A stretch of 64,000 bases of DNA from positions 2,968,443 to 3,032,442 of the forward strand of contig NZ_CP042453.1 in the NCBI RefSeq assembly GCF_007993735.1, written 5' to 3'. The position numbers and the translations under genes were made by a program. Shown here in pieces: positions 28,698 to 41,658 of this stretch (position 1 is its first letter; every line of letters begins with the position of its first letter). A model generated the notes under the pieces. It was not told where the DNA came from. It saw only the letters and a list, made by a program, of their open reading frames with translations, and searched no databases. Source of the stretch: Arenimonas daejeonensis (lineage in GTDB: Bacteria > Pseudomonadota > Gammaproteobacteria > Xanthomonadales > Xanthomonadaceae).

Positions 28698-29426
28698 TCA
28701 GAAAGTGGTGAAGCCGACGAAGCCGCGCAGGGTGTCGGTGATGGCCTTGATGGCGGTCTTGCCGCCGGACTGGTCGACCACGATGATGTCGTCGCCATAA
28801 ACCAGCGGGTCTTCGGCATTGCCCGCCCGGATCGCGCGCAGGTCGAACAGGGCCGCCATGCGTTTGCCCTCGATGGTGCGGAACACCACCACCGCCGTCG
28901 GGTCCGCCAGTATCGTGAGGCCTTCCGACATCGCCACCGCCTGCAGCAGGCTGGTCTTGCCGGTGATCGGGAAGATGCCCGGCTTGTTGACCGCACCCTC
29001 GACCGTGATGCGCTGGCTGGTGAATTCCTTGACGAACACGCTTACATGCGGGTTTTGCAGGAATTCCTCGCTGAGCTGCTTTGCGATCTCCTGCTCCAGC
29101 TCGGGCACGGTCTTGCCGCCGGCGGCGACCGTGCCGATCAGCGGAAGCGAGATCATGCCGGAGGAGTTCACGCGGACTTCGCGGTCGAGGTCCTCGAGCT
29201 GGAACACGCTCACCTGCAGCAGGTCGAGCGCACCGATGCGGTAGTCGGACACGCCGGTATAGGCACCGCTGCCGGTGGTGGTGTCGGGCGGCGACAGGGA
29301 TGAGGTGCTGGTGACCACCCGGCTGGTGCCGGCGCGCACGGAGTCGCTGGTCGACACGCCGCACCCGGCCGATCCCAGGACCAGCAGCAGCACCACCAGC
29401 GAAGCTAGAAACCTGAACAAATCCAT
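28698..29426 (-). CDS. wza: Outer-membrane polysaccharide export protein (Wza/KpsD family)
   Basis: 242 aa from the ATG at 29426. The lipoprotein signal is MDLFRFLASLVVLLLVLGSAGC, with the lipobox cysteine at 22. The Poly_export domain is DYRIGALDLLQVSVFQLEDL and GMISLPLIGTVAAGGKTVPEL, followed by SLBB-like segments (EGAVNKPGIFPITGKTSLLQ). It is shorter than E. coli Wza (379 aa) and lacks its fourth domain, the outer-membrane helical barrel; short forms are common in Lysobacteraceae EPS loci. It lies 21 bases upstream of wzc and forms the outer-membrane channel for the polymer. Confidence 0.9.
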   Translation of the reverse strand: MDLFRFLASLVVLLLVLGSAGCGVSTSDSVRAGTSRVVTSTSSLSPPDTTTGSGAYTGVSDYRIGALDLLQVSVFQLEDLDREVRVNSSGMISLPLIGTVAAGGKTVPELEQEIAKQLSEEFLQNPHVSVFVKEFTSQRITVEGAVNKPGIFPITGKTSLLQAVAMSEGLTILADPTAVVVFRTIEGKRMAALFDLRAIRAGNAEDPLVYGDDIIVVDQSGGKTAIKAITDTLRGFVGFTTF

Positions 29427-29461
29427 ACTCCTGGAACGGGGCTTATCCGGTGGGGCCGGGA

Positions 29462-30259
29462 TTATGCGTTGCCAAACAGCCGCTGCCAAAACCCGGTGCG
29501 CCCTGCGGCCGCCGTGAGACGCGCGGGCAAGGCCGGCAGCTGCCCCGGCGGAAGGTTGTCCAGTATGCCCTGTGGCCGGGTCTGGACCATGTGGTGGGCC
29601 TCGTCGGCCCCCACCCGGCGTGCCGCGGCCTCCCGGCCTTCGGCCAGCAAGGGCGGGCGCTTGTCGATGTGGTGCGAGTCGGTGGCCAGGATGTGCACCA
29701 GGCCTTCGTCAAGCATGCGTTCGCCCCAGTACCGGGGTCGGCTGCCGAAGCGGCCGGTCAGGCTGCCGGCGGTGACCTGCATCCAGGCGCCCTGTTTCAC
29801 CAGTTCGCCGAACACCGCGTAGTGGTTCTCGATCCAGCTCAGCCTTTCGGGGTGGGTGATCACCGGCACCAGGCCGGCGGCCATCAACTCGAACACCGAC
29901 TCGGCGAACCGGGGCGGTGCCACGTGGTGCGGTGGTTCCAGCAGCAGGTAGCGGCTGCCGCACAGGGTGGGAATCTTGCCGTCGGCGATGCTACGGGTGA
30001 GGTTCGGGGCCAGGTGGGTGTCGGCGCCGAAACCCAGTTGCAGCGGGATGCCGGCCTCGGCCAGGTCCAGGCGGAACTGCGCCACGGCGGCTTCGATGCC
30101 GGCCAGGTCGTTTTCGTACAGGCCCGGGTAGATATGTGGGGTGCAGGCGGTGAAGGTGATGCCGTCCTGCACCGCGCAGCGCGCCATGGCCAGCGACACG
30201 TCCCGCGACTGCGGGCCGTCGTCGATGCCGGGCAAGATGTGGCAGTGCAGGTCGATCAT
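29462..30259 (-). CDS. PHP-type protein-tyrosine phosphatase, CpsB/CapC family
   Basis: 265 aa. The PHP metal-binding motifs are present: MIDLHCHILPGIDDGPQS at the N-terminus, FTACTPHIYPGLYEND, VPVITHPERLSWIENHYAVF and VHILATDSHHIDKRPPLL, giving the His/Asp/Glu set that binds two or three divalent metals. The family removes phosphate from the tyrosine cluster of Wzc-type kinases. The ATG start overlaps the end of the wecA gene (ATGA). A tail after about residue 225 (RLTAAAGRTGFWQRLFGNA) is not part of the fold. Confidence 0.88.
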   Translation of the reverse strand: MIDLHCHILPGIDDGPQSRDVSLAMARCAVQDGITFTACTPHIYPGLYENDLAGIEAAVAQFRLDLAEAGIPLQLGFGADTHLAPNLTRSIADGKIPTLCGSRYLLLEPPHHVAPPRFAESVFELMAAGLVPVITHPERLSWIENHYAVFGELVKQGAWMQVTAGSLTGRFGSRPRYWGERMLDEGLVHILATDSHHIDKRPPLLAEGREAAARRVGADEAHHMVQTRPQGILDNLPPGQLPALPARLTAAAGRTGFWQRLFGNA

Positions 30260-31385
30260 GCGTGCTCCGCGGGAGCGGGGCCCCGCTGGGCACCCCGGTC
30301 CAACGCCTGAGGCGTGCGACCGCACGATCGCGGTCGCTGCTGAACACGTACCAGGCCACCAACAGCCCCAGGAAGGCCAGCACCAGGAAGGGACGGTATA
30401 CACCCAACTTGACAGCAATGGCGGCCCCGAGCCCCAGCGCCAGGGACAGGCTGCCCAGCAACAGCACCACCCGGGTCGGCGACAGGCCGGCGTCCAGCAG
30501 CAGGTGGTGCATGTGGTTGCGGTCGGCGCTGAAGGGCGAGCGGCCCTGCCGCCAGCGCCGGAACATCAGCACGACGCAGTCGACCAGGGCAGCGCGATGG
30601 TCCATGGCCCCAGCACCGGCGAGACCGGGTGCAGCGGGTCGTGGGTCCCGCGCACCGCCACCCAGGCAATGATGAAACCCAGCAGCATGCTGCCGCCGTT
30701 GCCCAGGAAGACCCGGGCGTGCGATTGCCAGGGGAAGCGGAGGTTCCAGAACAGGAAACCGAGCAGCGCGCCCACCACCGTCAGCAGGCGTTCGGCCAGC
30801 ATGGTGTCGCCGGCATACAGCGCGAACCCGGTGAACAGGCTCAGCGACACCAGGGACAGCGTGCCCGCGAGACCGTCGACGCCGTCACACATGTTCAGCG
30901 CGTTGATGACCCCGACGACGATGAAGATGGTGAACGGCACGGCGAACAGGCCCATGTTCGATCCCATGAAGCCGAACACGTCCTGCAGGCGGGTGGCCAT
31001 CACGCCGGCGAACACCATCATCGCGATCGCCGCGCCGGACTGGGCCGCGATGCGCCAGCTCCAGTGCAGGTCCCAGAGGTCGTCGAGCTGGCCCACCACC
31101 ACCAGGGCGATGGCGCAGGCAAGGAAAGTCAGCCCCGGGTAGCCCAGGTGCGGCTCGAACACCACGAAACAGGTGATCACCGACAGCAGGATCGCCAGGC
31201 CGCCCGTCACGGGCGTGGCGAGGCCATGCTGCTTGCGGCCCCCCCGGGACCGGGTGGTCGACCAGGCCGAGACGGCGCGCCAGCGGCAGGGTCAAGGGCA
31301 CCAGGACCAGGCACAGCGACAGGGCGACGGCGGTGCGGACCCAGGCATCGGGCGACAGTTGCGACAGCAAATTCAGGTAGTCCAT
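30256..31385 (-). CDS. wecA: Undecaprenyl-phosphate sugar-1-phosphate transferase, WecA/Rfe type (three frame changes)
   Basis: About 376 aa of a polytopic integral membrane enzyme that transfers GlcNAc-1-P (or a related sugar) to undecaprenyl phosphate, the first step in repeat-unit assembly. Signature segments are LVVVGQLDDLWDLHWSWR (the DD motif), VVGVINALNMCDGVDGLAGT (the NxxNxxDGxDGL motif), FPWQSHARVFLGNGGSMLLG and SPFSADRNHMHHLLLDAGLS (the HHLL loop). Frame changes near 31240 (a run of seven G, six expected), 30608 (one C short) and 30285 (one C short) are all in homopolymers. With these repaired, the protein is full length and ends at the phosphatase start. ATG 31385 is the chosen start. 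Confidence 0.88.
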
Positions 31386-31517
31386 TCCGTGGTCCAACGC
31401 AATTCAGGCGGGCACAGGACAGGACTGCGCAATTTATCGCGGTTCGATGGCTGGCATGGGGGGCGCACAGGATAGCGGCCTTGCAAGAGGGTGGCGAGAG
31501 AAAAATTTCCTGCCCGT

Positions 31518-34835
<3,318 letters not shown>

Positions 34836-35046
34836 GCGCGGAGTGTGCGCGGCTTGGCAGTTCGCCGCGCTGTCCCGCGGAAATTAATGGATCCCTCACG
34901 CCGGGTTGGCAACTTCGCAACGGGACGCTTGCATGCGGCGGTGTCTTGACCGGTAATGCGCACTCCCCCGTGTCTGCCTTCTGTGCCCGCCCTTCCGGCG
35001 GTCCGCACATGGCCCGACGATGTGGCCCCTCCCTGCAGGAACCCTG

Positions 35047-36155
35047 ATGCGCGACTCGCTGTACGCCCGCCTCAAGTCCGGACTCGACCATGCGCTGGAA
35101 GGCGACCTGGCCGGGCTGGCGCCGCACGAGCGACGGGAACAGCAGCGTCGCCAGATCCAGATGCTGCATTGGCCGCTGGCGAACCTGCTGCTGGCCCTGG
35201 CGCTGCTGGAAGTGGCGCGCATGGTGATGGTGGCGGTGAACACCGCCTCGCTGCCGGCCGCCTGGCAGGGTGCGGCCGCGCTGGGGCTGCTGGGGCTGGC
35301 AACGGCCTACCGGCACCTGGTGTCGCTGCGCCGGCGGGTCTGGCTCGGCTTCGCCTTATGGGCCTGATGCTGGCCTGCCTGGCGGGACCGGCGCAGAGCT
35401 GGCAGGACGCGCCGCTGCTGTCGCTGGCGGGGTTCCTGCTGCTGCCCACGGCCTGCCTGCCGCTGCTGGTGCGCCCGCGTGTCACCTGGACCGTGCTGGT
35501 GCTGGGCAGCCTGGCGATGGCCTTGCTGCTGTGGCTGGGCGTGGACGCGCCGGCCGTGGACAAGCGCACCTTCGTCTTCTATTTCCTGGTCAGCGTCTGC
35601 GCCGGCCTCGTCCTGCGCCGCGCCCGCGCCAACCTGGCCACGCGCCTGGACCGGCAGGTCGAGACGCTCTGGCAACGCGCCGTCAGCGACCCGCTGACCG
35701 GCCTGCTCAACCGGCACGGCTGGATCAACCTGGCGACCACCGCCATGAATGACGCGGTGGTCACGGGCAAGCAGCCCGCGGTGCTGTTCATCGACGTGGA
35801 CCACTTCAAGCGCACCAACGACGCCCACGGCCACCTGGCCGGCGACGATCTGCTGCGCGAGTTGGGCCAGCTGATCGAAGCGCGCATTGGTCCCGGCGAA
35901 TTCGCCGCCCGGCTCGGCGGCGAGGAGTTCGCCTGCCTGCTGCCGGACTCGTCGGTGGCACAGGCCGAACGTTTCGCCCGCCGCATCGCCAACGAGTACC
36001 GGCACCGGGCCGAGGCTTTCGGCTCGACCCTCAGCATCGGCATCTCCACCCACAAACCAGGCGACCTGCTGAACGACCTGCTGGCACGCGCCGACGCCGC
36101 GCTGTACGAAGCCAAGCACCGCGGCCGCGACCAGATCGTGGTGGCGGCGAACTGA
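35047..36155 (+). CDS. Membrane-bound diguanylate cyclase, GGEEF domain (one frame change)
   Basis: About 369 aa. The N-terminal 180 residues have some five or six membrane segments (LANLLLALALLEVARMVMV, AAALGLLGLATAYRHLV, LGSLAMALLLWLGV, FVFYFLVSVCAGLVLRRA) in a MASE-like arrangement. The C-terminal GGDEF domain has DPLTGLLNRHGW, AVLFIDVDHFKRTNDAHGHL and the active site RLGGEEFACLL, so it should make cyclic di-GMP from GTP. The RxxD inhibitory site five residues before GGEEF is absent. The frame changes at about 35357; an added C gives GFALMGLMLACLAG. ATG 35047 was chosen. The sensory input is unknown. Confidence 0.88.
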
Positions 36156-36171
36156 GCGGCGTGCGTGGCGG

Positions 36172-36855
36172 CTAGATCAGGTCGCGCAGGAAGGGGATCG
36201 TGATCCGGCGCTGCGCGGCCAGGCTGGCCTTGTCCAGACGGTCCAGCAGCGCCGTGAGGCTGGCCAGGTCGCGGTCCACGCGGCGCAGCAGGTAGTCCAG
36301 CACCGCCTCGTCCAGCTCCAGGCCACGGCGTGCGGCGCGTTGGCGCAGCACCTCGCGGCGGCCGGCATCGTCCAGTGGTTCCATCAGCAGGCGCACGCAC
36401 TGTCCAAGCCGTGTGACCAGGTCAGGCAGGGTCAGCCCCAGCGCCGCCGGATTGCCACGCGCGGCGTACAGCACCACGGCACCGCTGGCGCGGGCGCGAT
36501 TGTGGAAGTGGAACAGCGCTTCTTCGTCTTCGCGGTGGCCGGCGATCGCCTCGAGGCCGTCCAGGCACAGCAGTCCCGCGCCTTCCTGCGCCGCCAGCGC
36601 TTCGGCCAGCCGGCCGGCGAACGCCGCCAGCGGCAGGTAGGCGGCACGGCGATCCAAGGCGGCGGCCTCGGCGCAGGCTGCCAGCAAAAGATGCGTCTTG
36701 CCGCTGCCGGCAACGCCGGAGAGATACAACCAGTCGCCGGATTCGCCGCACGCGGCGGCGGCCACGGCATCGCGCACCGCGGCCTGTCCATGGAAGGCTT
36801 CGAAACGCTGGTCGGGCGGCGTGCGCAGCGCCAGCGGCAGTTGCGGTGTGTTCAC
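36172..36855 (-). CDS. hda: DnaA regulatory inactivator Hda
   Basis: 227 aa of the AAA+ type. With the DNA-loaded beta clamp, Hda stimulates ATP hydrolysis by DnaA and prevents re-initiation. It has the short N-terminal clamp-binding motif NTPQLPLALRTPP, Walker A LSGVAGSGKTHLLLAAC, Walker B GLLCLDGLEAIAG, and the sensor 2 region RRVDRDLASLTALLDRLDKAS. The GTG start overlaps the perM stop by four bases. The organisation perM-hda is typical of Gammaproteobacteria. Confidence 0.9.
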   Translation of the reverse strand: MNTPQLPLALRTPPDQRFEAFHGQAAVRDAVAAAACGESGDWLYLSGVAGSGKTHLLLAACAEAAALDRRAAYLPLAAFAGRLAEALAAQEGAGLLCLDGLEAIAGHREDEEALFHFHNRARASGAVVLYAARGNPAALGLTLPDLVTRLGQCVRLLMEPLDDAGRREVLRQRAARRGLELDEAVLDYLLRRVDRDLASLTALLDRLDKASLAAQRRITIPFLRDLI

Positions 36856-38057
36856 GGCGGCGGGGTCGGACCCTTGGGAGACGCCGGCGGCAGTTCTTCG
36901 TTGGCCAGCGGGTAGTCGTCGCCTTCGGCCCCGGTCGGCACCGACGCCGCGGCGGCGACCACCGATGCCGGCACCTCGTCGTCGGCGCCATAAAGTTTGC
37001 TGTGGGTGTAGCGCTCGTGCGCGTAACGCAGCACCACCATCACCACCGCGGCCACCGGCAGTGCCAGCAGCACGCCCAGGAAACCGAACAACTGGCCGCC
37101 GGCCATGATCGCGAAGATCACCGCCACCGGATGCAGGCCGATGCGGTCGCCCACCAGCCACGGTGTCAGGATGAAACTCTCCAGCGTCTGGCCGACGCCG
37201 AACACCGCCAGCACCAGCAGCAGGTGCATCCAGTCGCCGTGCTGCACAAGGGTGGCGATGAGGGCCGCGCCGATGCCGACCAGCGCGCCGAGATATGGCA
37301 CGAAACTCACCAGGCCCGCGACCAGGCCGATCAGGATGCCCAGGTCCAGGCCCACCAGCCACAGCCCGCTGCCGTAAATCACGCCCAGCGCGATCATCAC
37401 GCTGATCTGGCCACGCAGGAAGCCGCCCAACACCTGGTCCGACTCGCCGGCGAGCTTGAGCACCAGCGGTTCTATCGGCCGCGGCAGCAGTTCGCGGATG
37501 CGCGCGATCATCACCGGCCAGTCGCGCAGGAAATAGAAGGTCACCACCGGAATCAGCGCCAGGTTGGCGATCCAGCCCAGGATGGTCAGGCCCGATTTCG
37601 ACACGCCGCCGAACACCGTGGCGGCGATGCCGCCCGCTTCCTGCCAGTGCTGCTTGAGCAGTTCGATCAACTGGCTGGGGTCGATGTAGCCGGCCAGTTC
37701 CAGGTTGAAGCGCTGCTCGGCCCAGGGCACCGCGGTACCGGTCAGCCAGGCGCCGAACTGCGGCAACCAGTCGATCAGCTTGCCGATCTGGTTTTCGAGC
37801 ATCGGCACCAGCAGCAGCACCGCCAGCACGAGCACCAGCGCCATCAGGCTGAACACCAGCAGCACGCCGGTAGTGCGCGAACGGCCGGTGTTTTCGATCT
37901 TGCGCACCATCGGGTCGCCCAGCCACGCCAGCAGGGTGCCGAGCACGAAGGGCGTGAGGATCGGCGCCAGCAGCCAGACCAGCACGCCGAAGGCGGCGGC
38001 CAGGGCCAGCCATTGCCAGCGGCGACGGTCGCTGAAGGGATCGGGGATGGCGGTCAT
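36852..38057 (-). CDS. perM: AI-2E family transporter (PerM)
   Basis: 401 aa from the ATG at 38057. Eight or so membrane segments are visible (WLALAAAFGVLVWLLAPILT, LVFSLMALVLVLAVLLLVPML, IANLALIPVVTFYFLRDW, ISVMIALGVIYGSGLWLVGL, ILIGLVAGLVSFVPYLGALV, LFGFLGVLLALPVAAVVMVVL). The family signature is SFVPYLGALVGIGAALIATL and ESFILTPWLVGDRIGLHPV. The family includes autoinducer-2 exporters and sodium/proton antiporters, so substrate cannot be decided. The C-terminal tail is acidic and proline-rich. Confidence 0.88.
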   Translation of the reverse strand: MTAIPDPFSDRRRWQWLALAAAFGVLVWLLAPILTPFVLGTLLAWLGDPMVRKIENTGRSRTTGVLLVFSLMALVLVLAVLLLVPMLENQIGKLIDWLPQFGAWLTGTAVPWAEQRFNLELAGYIDPSQLIELLKQHWQEAGGIAATVFGGVSKSGLTILGWIANLALIPVVTFYFLRDWPVMIARIRELLPRPIEPLVLKLAGESDQVLGGFLRGQISVMIALGVIYGSGLWLVGLDLGILIGLVAGLVSFVPYLGALVGIGAALIATLVQHGDWMHLLLVLAVFGVGQTLESFILTPWLVGDRIGLHPVAVIFAIMAGGQLFGFLGVLLALPVAAVVMVVLRYAHERYTHSKLYGADDEVPASVVAAAASVPTGAEGDDYPLANEELPPASPKGPTPPP

Positions 38058-38613
38058 GCGGGGGAGTCCTTGTGTGTCGCCAGGCGCGCACACCATAGCG
38101 GATCACGTAGTCCAGGCCACTGACGAAGGTGAGCAGGCCGACCGCCACCACCGCCTGCACGCGGACCTGCAGCGGCACCACCAGGCCGGCGAGTTCGACC
38201 AGGCACAGCAGCACGAGGGCGACCTGCAGCGCGGTATTGAGCTTGCCCATCAGGCTGGGCCGGCCATCGTAGGGCCCGGCCAGGCGCCACCAGACGGCGG
38301 CGCCGGCGACGATCACCGCGTCGCGCACCAGTACCGGGGCCACCAGCCAGACCGGCAGCATGCCGACCCAGACCAGGCCCAGCATCGCCAGGCCGAGCAT
38401 CAGCTTGTCGGCGATCGGGTCGAGCAGGCTGCCCAGGCGGGTCTGCCAGCCGCAGCGTTTGGCGATCAGGCCGTCCAGCGCATCGCTCAGCCCGGCGGCC
38501 AGGGCCACGCCCAGCGCGCTGCGGTAATGTCCGGCCAGCAGCAGCCAAGGCAGCAGCGGCGCCATCACCAGGCGCAGCCCGGTGATGGCGTTGGGAAGCT
38601 GCCGCAGGTTCAT
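38054..38613 (-). CDS. CDP-alcohol phosphatidyltransferase, PgsA-like (one frame change near the end)
   Basis: About 186 aa. The CDP-OH-P transferase signature SDALDGLIAKRCGWQTRLGS then LLDPIADKLM (D-G-x2-A-R... G-x3-D-x3-D type) is complete apart from one Arg-to-Lys change, and there are four or more membrane segments (LVMAPLLPWLLLAGHY, LMLGLAMLGLVWVGMLPVWLVAPVLV, ALQVALVLLCLVELAGLVVPL). It probably makes phosphatidylglycerophosphate or a related lipid. One added base near 38085 gives RAWRTHKDSPA and a stop overlapping the perM start. This is a shorter relative of PgsA, and a second true pgsA may exist elsewhere. Confidence 0.8.
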
Positions 38614-39728
38614 GGCTTGAGCTGGTAGCGCGGCGCGTCCTCGGGGGCGAGCGGGTCGGCTTCGAGCGTGTCGCCGGCCGCGACGAAACGGGCGAACCCC
38701 TCCGGGCCGACGGCCAGCTCGAGATGGACGCGCAGGCTTTCGGGCCCGGCCTCCAACACCCGGATTTCGCGCACCACCGCAAGCGTCTGCAGATAACCCA
38801 TGGCGCGCGCGTAGTCGCTGCCATCGCGCATGCCGACGATCTCGATGACGAGCGGGCCGGGCTCGCCGACCGAGAGGGCCACGGCATCCCGGCGCGCGAT
38901 GGCATCGGCGGCGCCATCGGCACCCGAGGCGATGGCACGCTGCGGGCTCGGGTCGCTGAAGGACCAGCGTGAGAGCTCCTGGTCGCCACGGCTCAGCACC
39001 CAGTCTGCGGTCCAGCCGCTGCCGGCGCGGTAGAGCCGGCCCAGCAACTGGGTGTCGTTGCCGTAACGCGAGGTCAGGTCCCGCATCGGCTCCGGGTTCT
39101 GCGCCCAGATCGTCTGCACCGCGGCCTGCTCGACCGCGCTGCCCGAGGGCATGCCGAAATGCAGGCCACGCTCGAGGCCACGCTTGGCCAGTGGGCTGAC
39201 CACATTCAGCTGCTGGCTGTTGACCAGGCGCGCGCCGCGGCCGTCGTCGATGGCCAGCCACAGGATAGGACGCGGCCGGGGGCTGCCCCAGACCCGCAGC
39301 CCGGCACCTGCCACCAGCGCGTCCACGCTGCCGGGTTCGAAGGCGAAACTCATCGTGGTCTTGTAGACCGGCACGCCGCCGACCGCGGTATTGCCCTCCT
39401 GGTCGGACGAGACCTCGCTGGCGCGGCTGTCGGCCACGAAGGAGCCGGCGTTGCCCAGCGCCCGGCGCACCACCGGGTTGCCCGGCGCCAGCGGGTCGCC
39501 GGTCAACTTGACCACCACCTGGCCCAGTGCGCGGGCGGTGGCCGCCTTGCGCTCGTTCTCGCCCTGCGAGATCAGCTCCACCTCGGCCTGGTAGAGCTCT
39601 GGATCGCGCGACGATGCGGCCGTTTCCCCGGCGGGCGGCACGGCCGGCTCCAGCGGCGCCAGTTCCTGGGCGGCCAGCGGTCCACCGGCCAGGGCCAGCA
39701 GCAGGATCAGGTGACGGAAACGGGTCAT
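38610..39728 (-). CDS. DUF2066 domain-containing secreted protein
   Basis: 372 aa. Signal peptide MTRFRHLILLLALAGGPLAA is followed by a conserved periplasmic domain: YQAEVELISQGENERKAATA then RALGQVVVKLTGDPLAPGN, and further on ILWLAIDDGRGARLVNS and DLTSRYGNDTQLLGRLYRAG. This pattern (repeated R-x-A...GD, LLGRL) is DUF2066, which lies beside purM and hda in many Gammaproteobacteria. No function is established. The stop overlaps the pgsA-like start by four bases. The ATG at 39758 would add ten residues ahead of the signal peptide and is less likely. Confidence 0.85.
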   Translation of the reverse strand: MTRFRHLILLLALAGGPLAAQELAPLEPAVPPAGETAASSRDPELYQAEVELISQGENERKAATARALGQVVVKLTGDPLAPGNPVVRRALGNAGSFVADSRASEVSSDQEGNTAVGGVPVYKTTMSFAFEPGSVDALVAGAGLRVWGSPRPRPILWLAIDDGRGARLVNSQQLNVVSPLAKRGLERGLHFGMPSGSAVEQAAVQTIWAQNPEPMRDLTSRYGNDTQLLGRLYRAGSGWTADWVLSRGDQELSRWSFSDPSPQRAIASGADGAADAIARRDAVALSVGEPGPLVIEIVGMRDGSDYARAMGYLQTLAVVREIRVLEAGPESLRVHLELAVGPEGFARFVAAGDTLEADPLAPEDAPRYQLKP

Positions 39729-39824
39729 CGGGCGCGGACTCGCAGGGGCCTGGAACACGCGTCATGGTGCCGCAAGCGCCAAGGGCGCGTCCAACCGGGC
39801 CGGCCCGGGCCGGCGGCCGGCTGG

Positions 39825-39830
39825 TAGAAT
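39825..39830 (+). promoter_or_regulatory. Possible extended -10 element for purM
   Basis: TGGTAGAAT includes TAGAAT and the TGN extension of an extended -10 box, 29 bases ahead of the GTG start at 39859. No purR operator or clear -35 box can be seen in the GC-rich sequence upstream. Confidence 0.4.
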
Positions 39831-39858
39831 GCGCGCCTTTCCCGTCGCCGGAACCGCC

Positions 39859-40893
39859 GTGACCACGCCCACTCCCTCACCTACCGCGATGCGGGTGTCG
39901 ACATCGACGCCGGCAACGAAGTCGTCGAGCGCATCAAGCCCCTGGTCAAGCGCACCTTCCGACCCGAGGTGATGGGCGGCCTGGGCGGCTTCGGCGCCCT
40001 GTTCGACCTGTCGAACAAGTACAAGGAGCCGGTGCTGGTCTCCGGCACCGACGGTGTCGGCACCAAGCTCAAACTGGCCCAGCAGCTGAACCGCCACGAC
40101 ACCATCGGCATCGACCTGGTCGGCATGTGCGTCAACGACGTGCTGGTGCAGGGCGCCGAGCCGCTGTTCTTCCTCGACTATTTCGCCACCGGCAAACTGC
40201 AGGTGGACACCACGGTCGCCGTGGTCAGCGGCATCGCCAAGGGCTGCGAGCTGTCGGGCTGCGCCCTGATCGGCGGCGAGACCGCCGAAATGCCCGACAT
40301 GTACCCGCCGGGCGAATACGACCTGGCCGGTTTCTGCGTCGCCGCGGTCGAGAAGTCGAAACTCCTGGACGGCGCCAAGGTGCGCGAAGGCGACGTGCTG
40401 CTGGGCATCGCTTCCAGCGGCCCGCATTCCAACGGTTATTCGCTGGTGCGCCGCATCTACGACCGCGCCGGCCGTCCGGCCGATCTCGACGTCGGCGGCG
40501 TGAAGCTGGTGGACGCGCTGATGGCGCCGACCACGCTGTACGTGAAGCCCATCCCTGGAACTGCTCGGCAAACACGACCTGCACGCGATGGCGCACATCA
40601 CCGGCGGCGGCCTGACCGAGAACATCATCCGCGTCATTCCCGATGGCCTGGGCCTGGACATCGAGGCTTCGACCATCGTGCTGCCGCCGGTGTTCGACTG
40701 GTTGCAGCGCGAAGGCGCGGTGCCGCACGAGGAAATGTGGCGCACCTTCAACTGCGGCGTCGGTTTCGTGCTGGTGCTGGCGCCGGGCGATGTCGCCGCG
40801 GTGTCGGCCGACCTGCAGCGCCTGGGCCTGGCGCACCGCGCCATCGGCCAAGTGGTGGCGGCCGGTGGCGACCAACGAGTCCGCATCGCCTGA
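39859..40893 (+). CDS. purM: Phosphoribosylformylglycinamidine cyclo-ligase PurM (two frame changes)
   Basis: About 344 aa, the AIR synthetase of purine synthesis. It closes the imidazole ring using ATP. Signature segments are [79 protein letters not shown] (the VNDLLVQGAEP-type motif), [20 protein letters not shown] and [19 protein letters not shown]. One added C near 39882 joins the GTG start to the main frame, and one fewer C near 40555 gives [15 protein letters not shown]. Because purM is essential for purine prototrophy, these look like sequencing indels. purN follows, with a repeat between. Confidence 0.95.
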
Positions 40894-40898
40894 AGCCC

Positions 40899-40964
40899 GT
40901 GGGAGGGACTTCAGTCCCGACCCCCGGCTTGCCGACGATTTCCGGGACTGAAGTCCCTCCCACA
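40899..40964. repeat. Paired palindromic REP-like element between purM and purN
   Basis: The left arm reads GTGGGAGGGACTTCAGTCCC at 40899-40918; the right arm, GGGACTGAAGTCCCTCCCAC, is at 40944-40963. The cores pair with each other and fold alone. It sits six bases after the purM stop and could end or protect the purM transcript. Confidence 0.92.
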
Positions 40965-40986
40965 GGGTTGGTCCAGAGCCGCGCCG

Positions 40987-41658
40987 ATGAGCCAGACGCC
41001 CTACCGCATCGCCGTGATGGCCTCGGGCCGCGGCAGCAACCTGCAGGCACTGCTGCAGGCGATCAGCGTGGGCACGCTGCCGGCGCGCATCGCCGGCGTT
41101 TTCTCCGACAAGCCGGCGTCCGGCGCGATCGCGCTGGCCCGCGAATCCGGCCTGCCCGCGGTGGCGCTGAGTCCGCGCGCCTATCCCTCGCGTGAAGATC
41201 ACGATGAAGCGCTGTTCAGCGAAATCGAGCGTGTTCAGCCCGATCTCATCGTCTGTGCGGGATACATGCGCATCATCACCGAAGCCGCATTGCGGCGATT
41301 CGAGGCGCGCATGATCAACATCCATCCCTCCCTGCTGCCGAAGTATCCGGGCCTGGACACCCATGGCCGCGCCATCGCCGCCGGCGACCGCGAACATGGC
41401 GCCAGCGTGCACGCCGTGATCCCGGCGCTCGATGCCGGCCCGCTGCTGGGCCAGGTGCGGATCAGCGTCGAGCCCGGCGACGATGCCGCAAGGCTGGCAC
41501 GGCGCCTGCTGCCACGCGAACACGCGCTGCTGGTCGCTTCGGTGGGGTTGCTGGCGTCAGGCCGCGCGCAGATTGCATCAGACCATGTCCTGTTCGATGG
41601 CCGCCCGCTCACGGCGCCGCTGCAGCTGGGCGACGACAACCGTTTCCTGGAGGCATGA
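40987..41658 (+). CDS. purN: Phosphoribosylglycinamide formyltransferase PurN
   Basis: 223 aa. It transfers a formyl group from 10-formyl-tetrahydrofolate to GAR. Seen are the phosphate-binding motif [15 protein letters not shown] at residue 9, [19 protein letters not shown], the active-site region [21 protein letters not shown] (Asn/His with Asp) and [20 protein letters not shown]. The gene is intact. The stop overlaps the DUF3108 gene's start (ATGA). Confidence 0.95.
   Translation: MSQTPYRIAVMASGRGSNLQALLQAISVGTLPARIAGVFSDKPASGAIALARESGLPAVALSPRAYPSREDHDEALFSEIERVQPDLIVCAGYMRIITEAALRRFEARMINIHPSLLPKYPGLDTHGRAIAAGDREHGASVHAVIPALDAGPLLGQVRISVEPGDDAARLARRLLPREHALLVASVGLLASGRAQIASDHVLFDGRPLTAPLQLGDDNRFLEA

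Noticed and set aside
25530..29303. A 1257-aa open frame on the plus strand
   Set aside because: It is antisense to the J-domain protein gene, wzc and wza, with a His/Gln/Arg/Gly-rich composition typical of the complement of high-GC genes.
34836..35046. A sigma-54 promoter (TTGGCAACTTCGCAA) ahead of the diguanylate cyclase
   Set aside because: The GG is followed ten bases later by AC and not GC, so the -24/-12 consensus is not met.
36172..39765. A 1197-aa open frame on the minus strand covering hda, perM and pgsA-like genes
   Set aside because: The frame passes out of phase through perM and the DUF2066 gene and joins Hda and the PgsA-like protein only by chance in GC-rich sequence. Each real gene has its own start and overlaps its neighbour.
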